NCBI GenBank assembly: GCA_036557885.1
Contig: DATBGS010000013.1
Location: 1-43,342, forward strand
Length of the DNA stretch: 43,342 nucleotides
Source: DATBGS01 sp036557885
GTDB taxonomy: Bacteria > Chloroflexota > Ktedonobacteria > Ktedonobacterales > DATBGS01
Reading direction: 5' to 3'
The position numbers and the translations under genes were made by a program. Below are positions 1-7,959 of the stretch, in pieces; positions within the stretch are counted from its first letter, which is position 1; each line of letters opens with the position of its first letter. Below the pieces are notes generated by a model, which saw only the letters and a program-made list of their open reading frames with translations, was not told the DNA's origin and did not search any database.

Positions 1-446
1 GCAACATCAGCGGCGGCTGCACCAATTGAGCTTATGGGCCAGCTGAGGGGAGGTGACAGGCAGCAAAACAGGAAGGTCAGGCGAGCGGAGCAGGTACGCT
101 CACAGGTACCCCGCCCAGTGTTGAGCTACGAAAACAGTACAATACAATCGGCTAGAATTCGAGGGACATTCTAGGAATACCGGCTGACCTGAATCCGAAA
201 GGAAGAGGGGACAACAGCATGCCGTGAAAGCAGGCAGGAAGCGAAAGCGTTGTAGCTTGAGGTCTGCAAGTTCCGCACAATAGGGTGAGGGCCGAATTGC
301 TCGAACCTCAATCACCGAGGATGCAAGCAGGCGTCCGTCTTTCAGAACGCTTGAAGCCAGAGCCTTTCCGTACCCGGAAAGAAGTAGCCGTTTCGGGTAG
401 CCTCGCGAGGCGGGGCTGGGGACCAGTGAGGTCTCATAAAGGTGAT
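1..446 (+). other. Non-coding stretch, probably the 5' domain-I part of a group II intron
   Basis: No convincing protein gene is visible here. Short open frames lack ribosome-binding sites and recognisable motifs. The stretch is rich in short GC stems, as in structured RNA, and lies just left of an IS whose right flank continues into a sequence ending in a clear group II intron domain V. Joining the flanks across the IS recreates a small AGGTG/CACCT stem. I infer that this is the upstream half of the intron RNA. A GTGYG-type 5' splice site could not be placed, so the true 5' end may lie before the window. Confidence 0.4.
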
Positions 447-1919
447 TGTGCGACTTTACGCCCTCATGACTGGCGGAGTACTCACGTTGTAGCCGTTAGT
501 CTCTAGGCTTGCTGGATCCGCCTGGCCTGCTGATAGAGTCGCCACTCCGTGCGGGCTTCCTCGCGGAGCTGCGCCAGATACTCCTTCCAAGGGAGCAACC
601 TCCTCTGCAATCCTTTGATCGGCACCCGCTTGATCGCCTCCTTCTGATGCCAGATCACCAGCTCCCGCGCTGGCCCATCTACCTCCAGAACGACATGCTT
701 GCCTGCCAACGCTTGCTGCACATAGTAGTGCTTCCCATCCAGTTTCACGCTGCCAGTACCCTTGACCTTGCGAGCGTAGCGCTCGCCGTGGATGGCTTCC
801 ACCCAGCCATCCGGGTCAATGAAGTCTGGCAGTGACGGGCGCTCTGGCAAGGTGGGGCAGGCCACCCGTGGCGGGCGATTGCCACAGGGCTTGGCCTGGT
901 TGGGCCGCTCAAAATTGTAGTGCTGGTGATAGGCGGCGGTCACCTCCCGCACCTGACCCAGGTCGGTGGGACGATGGACTAACAAGCATTCGTATTTGTA
1001 ACTTTTGTTGTATCTCTCCACGCCCCCATTTTTGTCTGGCCGCTGGGGCGGGCAGATGTAGACGCCCACCTTCAAGCAGTGCAGCATGCGCACAAACGGG
1101 CTGGGAAAGTCCCGTCCGCTGGCGGACCCGACCCAGCGGGTATCCCGATCAAAGCCGATCAAGTCAGGTAGTCCCCACTGCGCCAGCGTCTCCACCACGG
1201 CAAGCAGCGCCGTTTCGGCGGTGAAATCCTCGCGCACCTGGGCGTTGAGCACCACCGCTGTGCCCACATCGTAGGTGTTGAGTGTCTCCACCACATGCTG
1301 CCGCTTGCCCAGCAGGTCAGGCGGGACCGTGCTGTCATCTTTGAAATCCAACTGGAGGTATTGGAGCGGTCCTGGCCGCTCCATGGGCACCCGTTCACGG
1401 CGCGGCGGGTGGGCGATGCGCCCGTGCTGAGTGAGGATCTGCCAGATGGTACGTGTCGAGCGCGGCACCAGACCCCCTGAGGACTGGAGTGTCTTGTCAC
1501 GGCCCAGGTAGTACAGGATGGCTTTTGGGCCCGGCGTGCGGTGCAGGTGCTCGGGCGGATGATCCCGCATGTCCAAAATGCGCTCAATGGCGAGCGCACT
1601 GGCTCTGGGCGGCGGATGTTTCCGGGCGGAGGACCGACTCCACAAAACGGCTTCGTCCGTCGGTGGGGCTGCTCGTAAGCGTTTGACCCATTTCTTGACC
1701 CAGCCCAGCGAACGCCCGATCTGGTCGGCGTACTCCTGGCGCGGCCAGTCAGGATGCTCGCGGAGCAGTTTACGGAGGTGCGCACGGTTGGCGACGAGTT
1801 CGGCTTCTTCCATGGCGACGACTCCCAGCAAGAGAATAAAGCTTGCCTGGAGTCTACATCAAGGAATCAGGGGCTACAACGTGAGTACTCCGCCAGTCAT
1901 GAGGGCGTAAAGTCGCACA
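447..1919 (-). mobile_element. IS481-like insertion sequence, complete, 1473 bp
   Basis: The ends are a perfect 48-bp inverted repeat (447-494 and 1872-1919), starting TGTGCGACTTT on the left and ending with its exact complement AAAGTCGCACA. The pentamer GTGAT flanks both sides directly (442-446 and 1920-1924), as expected for a target-site duplication. One transposase gene fills the inside. Intact ends, an identical target duplication and an open transposase frame point to a recent, possibly still active insertion. The family name rests on the rve/DDE transposase type. TGT...ACA termini and short duplications are usual for IS481/IS3 relatives. Confidence 0.9.
503..1813 (-). CDS. IS481-like DDE integrase-type transposase
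   Basis: A 436-residue transposase that would cut and join the ends of the surrounding IS. An N-terminal helix-turn-helix region (about residues 8-50, with GRSLGWVKKWVKRL) binds DNA. It is followed by an RNase H-fold rve core with candidate acidic residues in LDFKDD, GFDRDTR and GGVERYN. The C-terminal 100 residues are basic and contain a predicted beta-rich segment (KLDGKHYYVQQ). I chose the ATG at 1813 because GGGAG lies eight bases upstream; a TTG at 1831 has no such site. The stop lies just inside the left inverted repeat. No frame damage is seen. The D-to-E distance is above the classical 35, so the exact IS subgroup is uncertain. Confidence 0.9.
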   Translation of the reverse strand: MEEAELVANRAHLRKLLREHPDWPRQEYADQIGRSLGWVKKWVKRLRAAPPTDEAVLWSRSSARKHPPPRASALAIERILDMRDHPPEHLHRTPGPKAILYYLGRDKTLQSSGGLVPRSTRTIWQILTQHGRIAHPPRRERVPMERPGPLQYLQLDFKDDSTVPPDLLGKRQHVVETLNTYDVGTAVVLNAQVREDFTAETALLAVVETLAQWGLPDLIGFDRDTRWVGSASGRDFPSPFVRMLHCLKVGVYICPPQRPDKNGGVERYNKSYKYECLLVHRPTDLGQVREVTAAYHQHYNFERPNQAKPCGNRPPRVACPTLPERPSLPDFIDPDGWVEAIHGERYARKVKGTGSVKLDGKHYYVQQALAGKHVVLEVDGPARELVIWHQKEAIKRVPIKGLQRRLLPWKEYLAQLREEARTEWRLYQQARRIQQA

Positions 1920-2272
1920 GTGATGGATGGGGCACCTCCGTTGCGCTCGTACGTCTCATCGTGACGGAACGCGGGATTCCCTCCCAGGCGCGAGCCTGAG
2001 GGGAACGGAGTGCCCGTAGGAGTCGTGGGAGTGGCGCCCCACCAGGGCGGTTGGGAAAGCCAACTGGCATGTCGAAGGGGCACAGGTGTCTGCGGGAGCA
2101 GAAGAGGGAGGGAGGCGGAATGCCAAGCGCCAAAACTTTATGCTGCCAACCGGAGTTCACTACGGAAGTCAGGCGACTTTCGAGCGGGATGCCAGGAAAC
2201 CGGCACGTCCCGTTCGGGGAGGGGCCGACGGAAAAGGGGTGGCAACAGCACCTCGCCGGCGGCCTACTCCAC
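1920..2272 (+). ncRNA. 3' part of an ORF-less group II intron (domains V and VI)
   Basis: Positions 2182-2215 form a 34-nt domain V. It has the AGC triad (2183-2185), an outer stem GAGCGGGA/TCCCGTTC, a CG bulge, an inner stem TGCC/GGCA and a GAAA tetraloop at 2196-2199. Domain VI follows (about 2217-2270), with a GGCCG/CGGCC helix and a candidate bulged branch-point A at 2266. The 3' splice site is placed at 2272, six bases after that A. The sequence from 2271 onward also occurs without an intron at 7696, which supports the boundary independently. No reverse transcriptase lies in domain IV, so splicing would need a maturase in trans. An IS interrupts the upstream part, so the RNA is probably dead. 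Confidence 0.8.
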
Positions 2273-2354
2273 TTTCTTCATCCGGGCGAAAAAAGGGGTG
2301 TTGAGCACAATTGTACCTGTTATTTGTGGCCGATAAATAAAGTAGCTAGCACAG
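2271..2354. repeat. Dispersed repeat, copy 1 (3' exon of the group II intron)
   Basis: About 84 bp, starting ACTTTCTTCATCCGG and ending AGCACAG, roughly 80% identical to 7696-7780. Shared blocks include GGTGTTGAG, CAATTGTACC and TTGTGGCCGATAA. It lies directly behind the intron 3' end, so the intron entered a repeated sequence. On the minus strand both copies can be read as a similar short peptide (RPQ..GTI.LNT), so a relic of a coding end is possible. Its identity is unknown to me. Confidence 0.7.
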
Positions 2355-2674
2355 GCAAAAATTCCCGTCAGTCTTGCTGCTTCTTTGGTGTACGCGCGAG
2401 CGGAACCGAAGGGGTCGAATCCGCGATCGCAAGCCACGTCAGGTGGCATCTGGGCTCAGGCGCTGCAATGGGGGCAACAGAGCAAAGGGGGCAACTTGGC
2501 GATCACGGTTGGGACCGCTTGGGGATTGGGCTGAAAGCAAGCGAAGCGGAACCGACGGGAGTCGGGTTCTCTGTCGCCAGTAGCTTGGGTACCTTTGAGT
2601 GCTCTTCTACTTTATCCTGTGGAGAGTGTACCACCGAAACACGAACACATCAACCCACCTCCTCCGCCGAACAA
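2355..2674 (+). other. Sparse region before the ISAs1 element
   Basis: No complete gene is seen. Runs of related short words (GGAACCGA, GAAGCGGAACCGACGGGAG) give it a low-complexity look. From 2535 one frame is open into the ISAs1 insertion and belongs to the split helix-turn-helix ORF described separately. The last 12 bases (2663-2674) are the left copy of the ISAs1 target duplication. Confidence 0.5.
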
Positions 2675-3898
2675 TAGGGTCTTTTCATGCTAAGGGAATT
2701 GAGGTACACTCTGGCACATGAGGAAGCAGCAAGAGCCGGTATCGGCTCCAGAAGGGTCACTCCGGGCCGCGTTGGACTCGTTACCCGATCACCGCCTGGG
2801 GCAGGGACGGGTGCATCCCTTGGGGGGCATCCTGGCACTGGCGGTTTGCGCGATGCTCTGTGGCGCCCGCAGCCTCTACGCGATGAGCCAATGGGGACAA
2901 GACTGTGGGCCAGAGATACGGGCAGCTTTAGGGCTGAAGCGGCAACGTGGCCCCAGTGTAGCCACCCTCCATCGCGTGTTTCGTGGCCTCAATCACGCCG
3001 CCTTTGAGGGAACACTGAGTCACTGGTTTACCCAGCAGGGATTGCAAGTCGGGGAAGGCCTCGCCATTGATGGCAAAACGGTACGGGGTCTGCATGGGGA
3101 GGAACTGCCAGGCGTCCATCTGGTGGCCGCCTTTGCTCACCAGACACGCATCGTCCTAGCCCAGGTAAGGACGGGGGGGAAAGGTCAGGAACTTGCTGGA
3201 GCCGCAGTGGTCTTGGCCTCGTTGCCGGAGCGCATCCTGGCAGGCCGGGTGGTGACGGGGGATGCTTTGTTAGCCCAACGCGAACTCTGTGCCCAGATTC
3301 TCAAAAAAAGGGCGACTACTTCTTCGTCCTGAAGGAGAACCACCCCCAGACCCTGGCCGATGTCAGCTTCAGCTTTGCCGCTGCTCAGACCCCACGCCGC
3401 AGGCTTGTAGAAGGGCATCGGCATGGAGATCGTGAGGAGCGGCGGACGCTGGAAGCCTCTGAGGAGGTAGTCGCGTATCTCAGCGAGCCAACGGCGGAGG
3501 CAGCAGGGTGGCCGGGGCTGGGGCAGGTCTGTCGCCTGCTCCGAGAGGTGGAGTACGTCAGCGGGGTGCGTGCGGGGGAAGGCAGCAGGGAGTGGGCCTA
3601 TACCTTGACCAGTCTTCCCCCAGAGCAAGCCGACCCTGCCCGATTACTCAAACTCTGGCGCGGGCATGGGCAGATTGAAAATGGCCTGCATTGGGTGCGC
3701 GATGTGACCTTGGGCGAGGATGGCGCCCCAATTCGTTCCGGGGTCACGCCTGCCGTCCTAACGGGGGTGCGCAATGTGGTGCTGAACTTGATCCGTCAAG
3801 CTGGATACTCCAACGTCGCCTCCGCCCAGCGCCGCTATGCCATGTACCCCCACGAGGCGCTCGCTTTGCTGAACAGTTCCTAGCATGAAAAGACCCTG
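2675..3898 (+). mobile_element. ISAs1-family insertion sequence, about 1.22 kb
   Basis: The ends are a perfect 17-bp inverted repeat (2676-2692 AGGGTCTTTTCATGCTA; 3881-3897 its complement), with one unpaired end base on each side. The 12-mer TCCGCCGAACAA is directly repeated at 2663-2674 and 3899-3910 and marks the target duplication. Total length fits ISAs1 (usually 1.2-1.35 kb). The usual duplication is 8-10 bp, so 12 bp is slightly long. The single transposase inside is frameshifted. Termini and duplication are unmutated, so insertion was recent and the frameshift is either new, programmed or a sequence error. Confidence 0.88.
2718..3883 (+). pseudogene. ISAs1-family transposase with frame change at an A7 run
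   Basis: The first part (2718-3332) has the ISAs1 N-terminal domain (LDSLPDHRLGQGRVHPLGGI), then the catalytic-core start LAIDGKTVRG, with the first Asp, and VVTGDALLAQ with the second. At about 3301-3310 the sequence CTCAAAAAAAGGGC changes frame. Stepping back one base gives KGDYFFVLKENHP, the normal continuation, which stays open to the stop at 3881-3883. It includes RGHGQIENGLHWVRDV with the catalytic Glu and the usual GVRNVVLNLIR tail. Combined length, about 388 codons, is typical. An A7 tract permits ribosomal or polymerase -1 slippage, so this may be functional, but ISAs1 transposases are normally one frame. Confidence 0.85.
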
Positions 3899-4255
3899 TC
3901 CGCCGAACAAGGTGCCACGTTCCGAGTGGCCGTGCGTCGTGCAGCGGGTTGCACAGAGCGAGTCGTTGTGGCAGGTGGCACTTGGCTATCGCGTCTCCTA
4001 CGAGGCCATCCGGCGCATTGTGGCGGCGGTACGGAGGCATCAGGCCTGCAGTGAAGAGGGCCCTGACGAATAAGCAAGACAAGAAAGAAGTGGAGAGGTA
4101 TTTGGCTTACTACCCTGATCAGAAGCGCGTGGATCCTATTTTTGCCCATTACGGGCCTCTTCGTGCCACCTCTGGCTCGTCTTGGCCACCGTGTCAAGCG
4201 GCCTCATCCCCTGCTCAACCACCGATGCTCCTTCCACGTGCGGATGCCGCTTACA

Positions 4256-5215
4256 CTAGCGCATCGCCCAGACCTTGACCTGGTGATCTACGCCTGCCGC
4301 CGCCAGCAACTGCCCATTGGGGGACCAGGCCAGCCCATTGACCGTATGTTTGCCCGCGATGACGCTCACGAGCTTCCCTTGCGGCACATCCCACAGCCCC
4401 AGGCATTGGTTAATGGTATCGCCCGTCACCAGGAACGTCCCATCCGGTGACCACGCTACCCGCGTGGGAGTCAGATACGGTTCGCACTTCCAGTGTTCGT
4501 GGAGCGGTTTGCCCGTCGCGCGGTCATAGACCCAAGGCGCTTTCGGGTCCCCCTGCGCGGCAAGATACCGACCATCCGGGGACCAGGCTACACTCGCCGG
4601 GACGATGTTGCCGAACTTCATGGGGAGGACTGCGACCACCTGCCACGTCTGGGTATCCCACAGGCGCACCCCTCCACTGCTGGATGAGGCCAGCAGACGA
4701 CCATCCGGCGACCAGGCTACCCCCCAGATGCACGTATGAAACGCATCGTCGTCCGCTTCTAAGGCATCATCCTTCAAGGTGGCCATCGGGGTGCCGTACA
4801 GCACATCCCACAGGCGAATGGAGCAGTGGTCATCGCTGGCGGCAATGGCGCGGCCATCCGGGGACCAGGCCAGGCTCACGACACTGCCTTGATTGGGTTG
4901 TTCAAGCGGCTGGAGGGGCTGGCCCGTCGCGGCATCCCAGAAATTGGTGTAGCCGGTGCCGTAGGCCAGCACGCGACCAGTGGGCGACCACGCTAGCCCC
5001 CACACCTCTGCGCCGTCCTTCCCATGCAGGGTCACGATTGGCTGCCCGGTGGCAAGGTTCCAGACACGCGCGGTGTTATCTTCACCACACGAGGCCAGCA
5101 GACTGCTATCGGACGACCAGGCCACCGAGCGTACTTCCTTCTTATGGCCCAGGAGGGCGGCAAGCGGCATTGGGGTGGGGGAGGGCTGCTGATGGTGGTG
5201 AAAGGGCAAAGGCAT
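4256..5215 (-). CDS. WD40-repeat beta-propeller protein
   Basis: A 319-residue protein made almost wholly of about seven WD40 blades. Each has the signature [VL]AWSPDGR.LA followed by .[VL]W[DN], for example VRSVAWSSDSSLLAS...ARVWNLATG and NGLAWSPNGQLLAAAG...VKVWAM. Seven blades would close one propeller, usually a protein-binding platform. There is no signal peptide and no enzymatic domain. The N-terminus (MPLPFHHHQQPSPTP) is low-complexity. The ATG at 5215 is preceded by GAGGAGGA about seven bases upstream. Large STAND or kinase proteins of this phylum often end in such propellers, so this may be a detached sensor half, but a good start signal argues for a real stand-alone gene. Its partner is unknown. 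Confidence 0.88.
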   Translation of the reverse strand: MPLPFHHHQQPSPTPMPLAALLGHKKEVRSVAWSSDSSLLASCGEDNTARVWNLATGQPIVTLHGKDGAEVWGLAWSPTGRVLAYGTGYTNFWDAATGQPLQPLEQPNQGSVVSLAWSPDGRAIAASDDHCSIRLWDVLYGTPMATLKDDALEADDDAFHTCIWGVAWSPDGRLLASSSSGGVRLWDTQTWQVVAVLPMKFGNIVPASVAWSPDGRYLAAQGDPKAPWVYDRATGKPLHEHWKCEPYLTPTRVAWSPDGTFLVTGDTINQCLGLWDVPQGKLVSVIAGKHTVNGLAWSPNGQLLAAAGVDHQVKVWAMR

Positions 5216-5269
5216 GCGGGTTCCTCCTCGCGGGCAATCAACCTCGGGACAATCAGCCAGGAAAGCGAC

Positions 5270-5297
5270 CTACACACATGGTACCATACATGTGTAG
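5270..5297. promoter_or_regulatory. Imperfect inverted repeat upstream of the WD40 gene, possible operator
   Basis: CTACACACATGGTACC followed by ATACATGTGTAG forms two inverted arms (CTACACA/TGTGTAG) around the palindrome ATGGTACCAT. It lies 55-80 bases before the WD40 start, where a promoter or operator would be expected. No clear -35/-10 pair was identified, so the regulatory role is inference. Confidence 0.35.
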
Positions 5298-5649
5298 AAA
5301 GCGCTCCCCGCGCCACCAAACGGTAGCTGGGGTGGGGTCGGTGGATGGGGACCTCGCGGCGTGGCCTGGGCGTAACCTTCCCGGCCAGCGCCTTGCACGA
5401 TCACACGAACCATCCCATCACACCAGGAACAGGAGACCACGCACACCAGGAAACTGCTTCAGACGGGTTGTGTGGCTGGGCGAGCGGTCAGGCTCGCTCT
5501 GGATGCGCCACTTCACAAGCGGCCTGACTTCTTGCTGAAGGTTCGCCCCGGAGCACGGCGCATCACTGTCCCATTCTACGCGCGTAGTGAAGTTCGTGGC
5601 CCAACACCCTGAGAATGAAAAGATATGGTTTGGAAAAACCTCTTTATAT

Positions 5650-5675
5650 GGCTCTGGCACACTTGCGGTGATGCC
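5650..5675. repeat. Relict ISL3-type terminal repeat
   Basis: GGCTCTGGCACAC...GGTGATGCC matches the ISL3 left end at 5723-5748 (GGTTCTGGCTCAC...GGTGATGCG) in 20 of 26 positions and has the same orientation. It looks like the leftover end of a second related element, or a small non-autonomous derivative using the same transposase. Confidence 0.6.
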
Positions 5676-5680
5676 CATTT

Positions 5681-5700
5681 GCTGGCTCTTAAGAGCCAGC
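5681..5700. repeat. Perfect 20-bp palindrome
   Basis: GCTGGCTCTTAAGAGCCAGC is its own reverse complement. It lies five bases after the relict ISL3-type end and 22 bases before the real ISL3 left end. It may be the centre of a miniature element or a transposase/recombinase site. No T-tract follows, so a terminator is unlikely. Confidence 0.7.
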
Positions 5701-5722
5701 TGGTAAATGCCCTCCCACACGT

Positions 5723-7506
5723 GGTTCTGGCTCACATTTGGTGATGCGTCCACTTGCTATATCTGCATGAAGAGATCGTTCTACAGGAAGAAAACTCCTG
5801 TTGTAGAGGGATCTCGTGCAGATGGAAGTGAAGCTAGTGCTGGCGCTCCCAGCAGGATTGGCAGTCACCGCTCTGGAGATACTGGAGAACGTGCTCACCA
5901 TTACCGCTGTCTCTACCCAAGTCCGCCCAGCTTGCCCCCTCTGTGGGACGCCCGCCTTGCGGGTGCATAGCCGCTACACGCGTCAAGTCGCTGACCTGCC
6001 TTGTGGTGGGCAACAGGTGCGCTTGCTGCTACACATGCGCAAGTACTTCTGCGATGTGCTCACCTGCGCGCGGAAGGTCTTCGTGGAGCGCCTGACGCCC
6101 TTTGTGGAGCCTTGGGCGCGCGTGACACAGCGTTTGTATCAGATCGTGCAGGTGATTGGTCTGGCGACGGGGGGCGGCTTGGTGAGCGGATCATGGATCG
6201 CTTGGGGATACAGACTTCTCGGATGACGATTCTCCGGCGCATCATGGCGCTTCCGGCAGAGCCTGTTAAGCGGGTCTCACAGATTGGCATCGATGATTTT
6301 TCGTTCAGACGTGGGCGTACCTTCGGAACCATTGTGGTGGATCTGCAAACACACCAAGTGCTCGATGTGCTTCCCGACCGAACAGCAGACACTGCTGCCG
6401 CGTGGATGGCAACCCACCCAGAGGTTGAGTTGGTCAGTCGGGATCGTGGAGGAGACTATGCCTCTGCTGCTTTGGCTTCGGCTCCCCAGGCGGGAAAGTC
6501 GCGCTGATCGGTTTCATGTGCTGACCAACCGCAGTCAAGTCTCTGGAAGGGGTTCTCGCGCGGCATCTTGCTGCCCATCGAACGCGTGTTGATCTGGCGT
6601 CAAGAGCGACCCCGCTCTCCACTCCTTTTGGCAAAGTGCCGCCAAAACAGAGTCCAAAACACGCCCAGGAGAGCCAGGCCAAGAGAGAAGAGCGCTTGGC
6701 CCAATACCAGCAAGTGGTGGCCTTGCGCCAACTTGGCTTCGCGCAGACCACCATCGCCTCTCAGGTGGGGATAGGCCATGCAACGGTCTCGCGCTGGTTG
6801 AGCAATGGCACCTTTCCTGAACAGAAACCACCTCAGCGGAAGATGAGGTTCGATCCCCACCTCAAAGAGGTTGCAGAGCGGTGGGAAGGAGATTGCCACA
6901 ATATCGCCCAGCTCCACTGGGAACTGGTCGCCACAGGACACACCCTGACGTATCGAAACGTGTACAGACAGCTTGTTCGTTACCTCCCAGAAGGGCGGAA
7001 GAAGCAGACCTCTGCCAACCAACTTCCGCACGCTCCTGTCCTGGCTCGACAAGCGGTGTTCCTATTTCTTCGTTGCCCTGAGAACCTTTCAATCGAAGAC
7101 CAAGCAACACTGACCCTGCTTCGATCTCTGCACACTGAGGTGATCAGGCCTATGACCTGGTCCAGCAGTTTCGAGAGATGCTGCGCACTCGCGCAGGGGA
7201 ACAGCTTGATGCCTGGCTTGAGCGCGTGCGAGCCAGTAAGATCCGCGAGTTGCAGGGCTTTGTGGCTGGTGTGGAGCGAGACAAGAAGGCAGTAAAAGCG
7301 AGCCTGACCTTGCCTGCAAGTCAAGGAGTCGTCGAAGGAAAAGTGAACAAACTCAAATTGATGAAGCGGATGGGCTACGGCAGAGCAGGATTTCCCCTCC
7401 TCCGCCAGCGCGTTCTCTACGCCTTGTAGCAAGTCAGGAATTTCACCGATGAAAATCATCTTCTCATGGAATCAAGCGAGCGGATCACCAAAAGTGAGCC
7501 AGAACC
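5723..7506 (+). mobile_element. Degenerate ISL3-family insertion sequence, about 1.78 kb
   Basis: Terminal inverted repeats of 26 bp with two mismatches lie at 5723-5748 (GGTTCTGGCTCACATTTGG) and 7481-7506 (complement of GGTTCTGGCTCACTTTTGG). The enclosed transposase is broken by several frameshifts. Flanking bases (CCACACG left, CTACATG right) are similar but not identical and one base out of register, so a target duplication cannot be claimed. The element appears old and immobile by itself. Confidence 0.82.
5816..7429 (+). pseudogene. ISL3-family transposase, multiply frameshifted
   Basis: The start (5816) gives a zinc-finger domain (CPLCGTPALRVHSRY then CDVLTCARKVF) typical of ISL3 transposases. 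Near 6170 the frame changes to GERIMDRLGI and IGIDDFSFRRGRTFGTIVVD, the catalytic domain start, ending ELVSRDRGGDYASA. A second change near 6505 leads to ADRFHVLTN. A third frame (about 6560-7140) carries the insert region with a helix-turn-helix (FAQTTIASQVGIGHATVSRWL). A fourth (7150-7429) ends with LPASQGVVEGKVNKLKLMKR and a normal C-terminus. With three or more breaks it cannot make a full protein. About 535 codons in all is usual for the long ISL3 subgroup. Confidence 0.88.
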
Positions 7507-7959
7507 CTACATGAGCAGATTTTGCCCCCCCACTGTTGAGCAAGAGGAGCATTGATCGACTGGAAAGCTCCTCTCGCGGCGAAGTGCCGTGTATCGTTTT
7601 TGGAGATTCAGTTGGTGAGTTTCGCTCTACTACTGGTGCTCTTTCCACCTTGGGCAAAAAGACAAGCACACTTGACATCCACACCTGATCTGGCTACTTT
7701 CTTCATCCGGACGAAATAAGAAGGTGTTGAGTGCAATTGTACCAGGTAATTGTGGCCGATAAGTTAATTAGTCAGCACAGAGAGGCTCGCTTCAGGCTGA
7801 GATGAAATGAAGTGATACCATCAGAGCCTCTTGGGGAGCCTCTCATTCTCAGCAATTATTTTCAGACCCTGCCAGTGCCGCCCATTCCACTTGCCTCTCT
7901 GCGCAAAATGCGATACACTCAGTAGCCTGTCACCTGAACGCTTCGAGTTGCAGAGAGGA
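7507..7959. other. Intergenic region with dispersed repeat copy 2
   Basis: About 450 bases without a credible gene between the ISL3 right end and the MFS gene. It contains an 8-bp hairpin (AGAGGAGC/GCTCCTCT, 7543-7574), the intron-free copy of the dispersed repeat (7696-7780) and the leader of the MFS gene. No promoter could be assigned with confidence. Confidence 0.55.
7696..7780. repeat. Dispersed repeat, copy 2 (intron-free)
   Basis: Begins ACTTTCTTCATCCGG and ends AGTCAGCACAG; about 80% identical to 2271-2354. Upstream it reads CTGATCTGGCT where copy 1 has the end of intron domain VI. It therefore shows what an uninterrupted site looks like and fixes the intron 3' boundary to within two bases. 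Confidence 0.7.

Larger units (their letters stand above)
2535..4073 (+). pseudogene. Helix-turn-helix ORF split by ISAs1, probable recombinase C-terminus
   Basis: When 2675-3910 (the IS plus one copy of the 12-bp duplication) is removed, the frame from 2535 runs without interruption into 3911-4073, about 100 codons. The joined peptide passes through HEHINPPPPPNKVPRSEW into SLWQVALGYRVSYEAIRRI, which reads as a helix-turn-helix. Similar PRSEWP...SYE.IRR tails end some Ktedonobacter recombinase-like proteins; this resemblance is from memory and untested. There is no convincing start codon or N-terminal catalytic domain, so it was probably already a fragment when the IS landed. The stop at 4071-4073 is followed by unassigned sequence up to the WD40 gene. 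Confidence 0.55.
5216..5722. other. Intergenic region with a relict IS end
   Basis: About 500 bases without a credible gene, between the WD40 start and the ISL3 left end. It holds the WD40 ribosome-binding site and possible operator, a degenerate ISL3-type terminus (5650-5675) and a perfect 20-bp palindrome (5681-5700). I see nothing else of note. Confidence 0.6.

Noticed and set aside
448..454. GTGCGAC as the 5' splice site of the group II intron
   Set aside because: It lies inside the perfect 48-bp IS inverted repeat and recurs in inverse at the other end, so it belongs to the IS.
2051..2677. 208-codon plus-strand frame through the intron 3' half and exon
   Set aside because: It crosses domain V and VI of the intron RNA and has Gly/Ser/Thr-biased, motif-free composition.
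4447..5538. 363-codon plus-strand open frame across the WD40 gene
   Set aside because: It is antisense to a clear WD40 protein, has biased composition and no motif or ribosome-binding site.
5715..7514. Target-site duplication for the ISL3 element
   Set aside because: The flanks CCACACG and CTACATG are only similar and out of register by one base.
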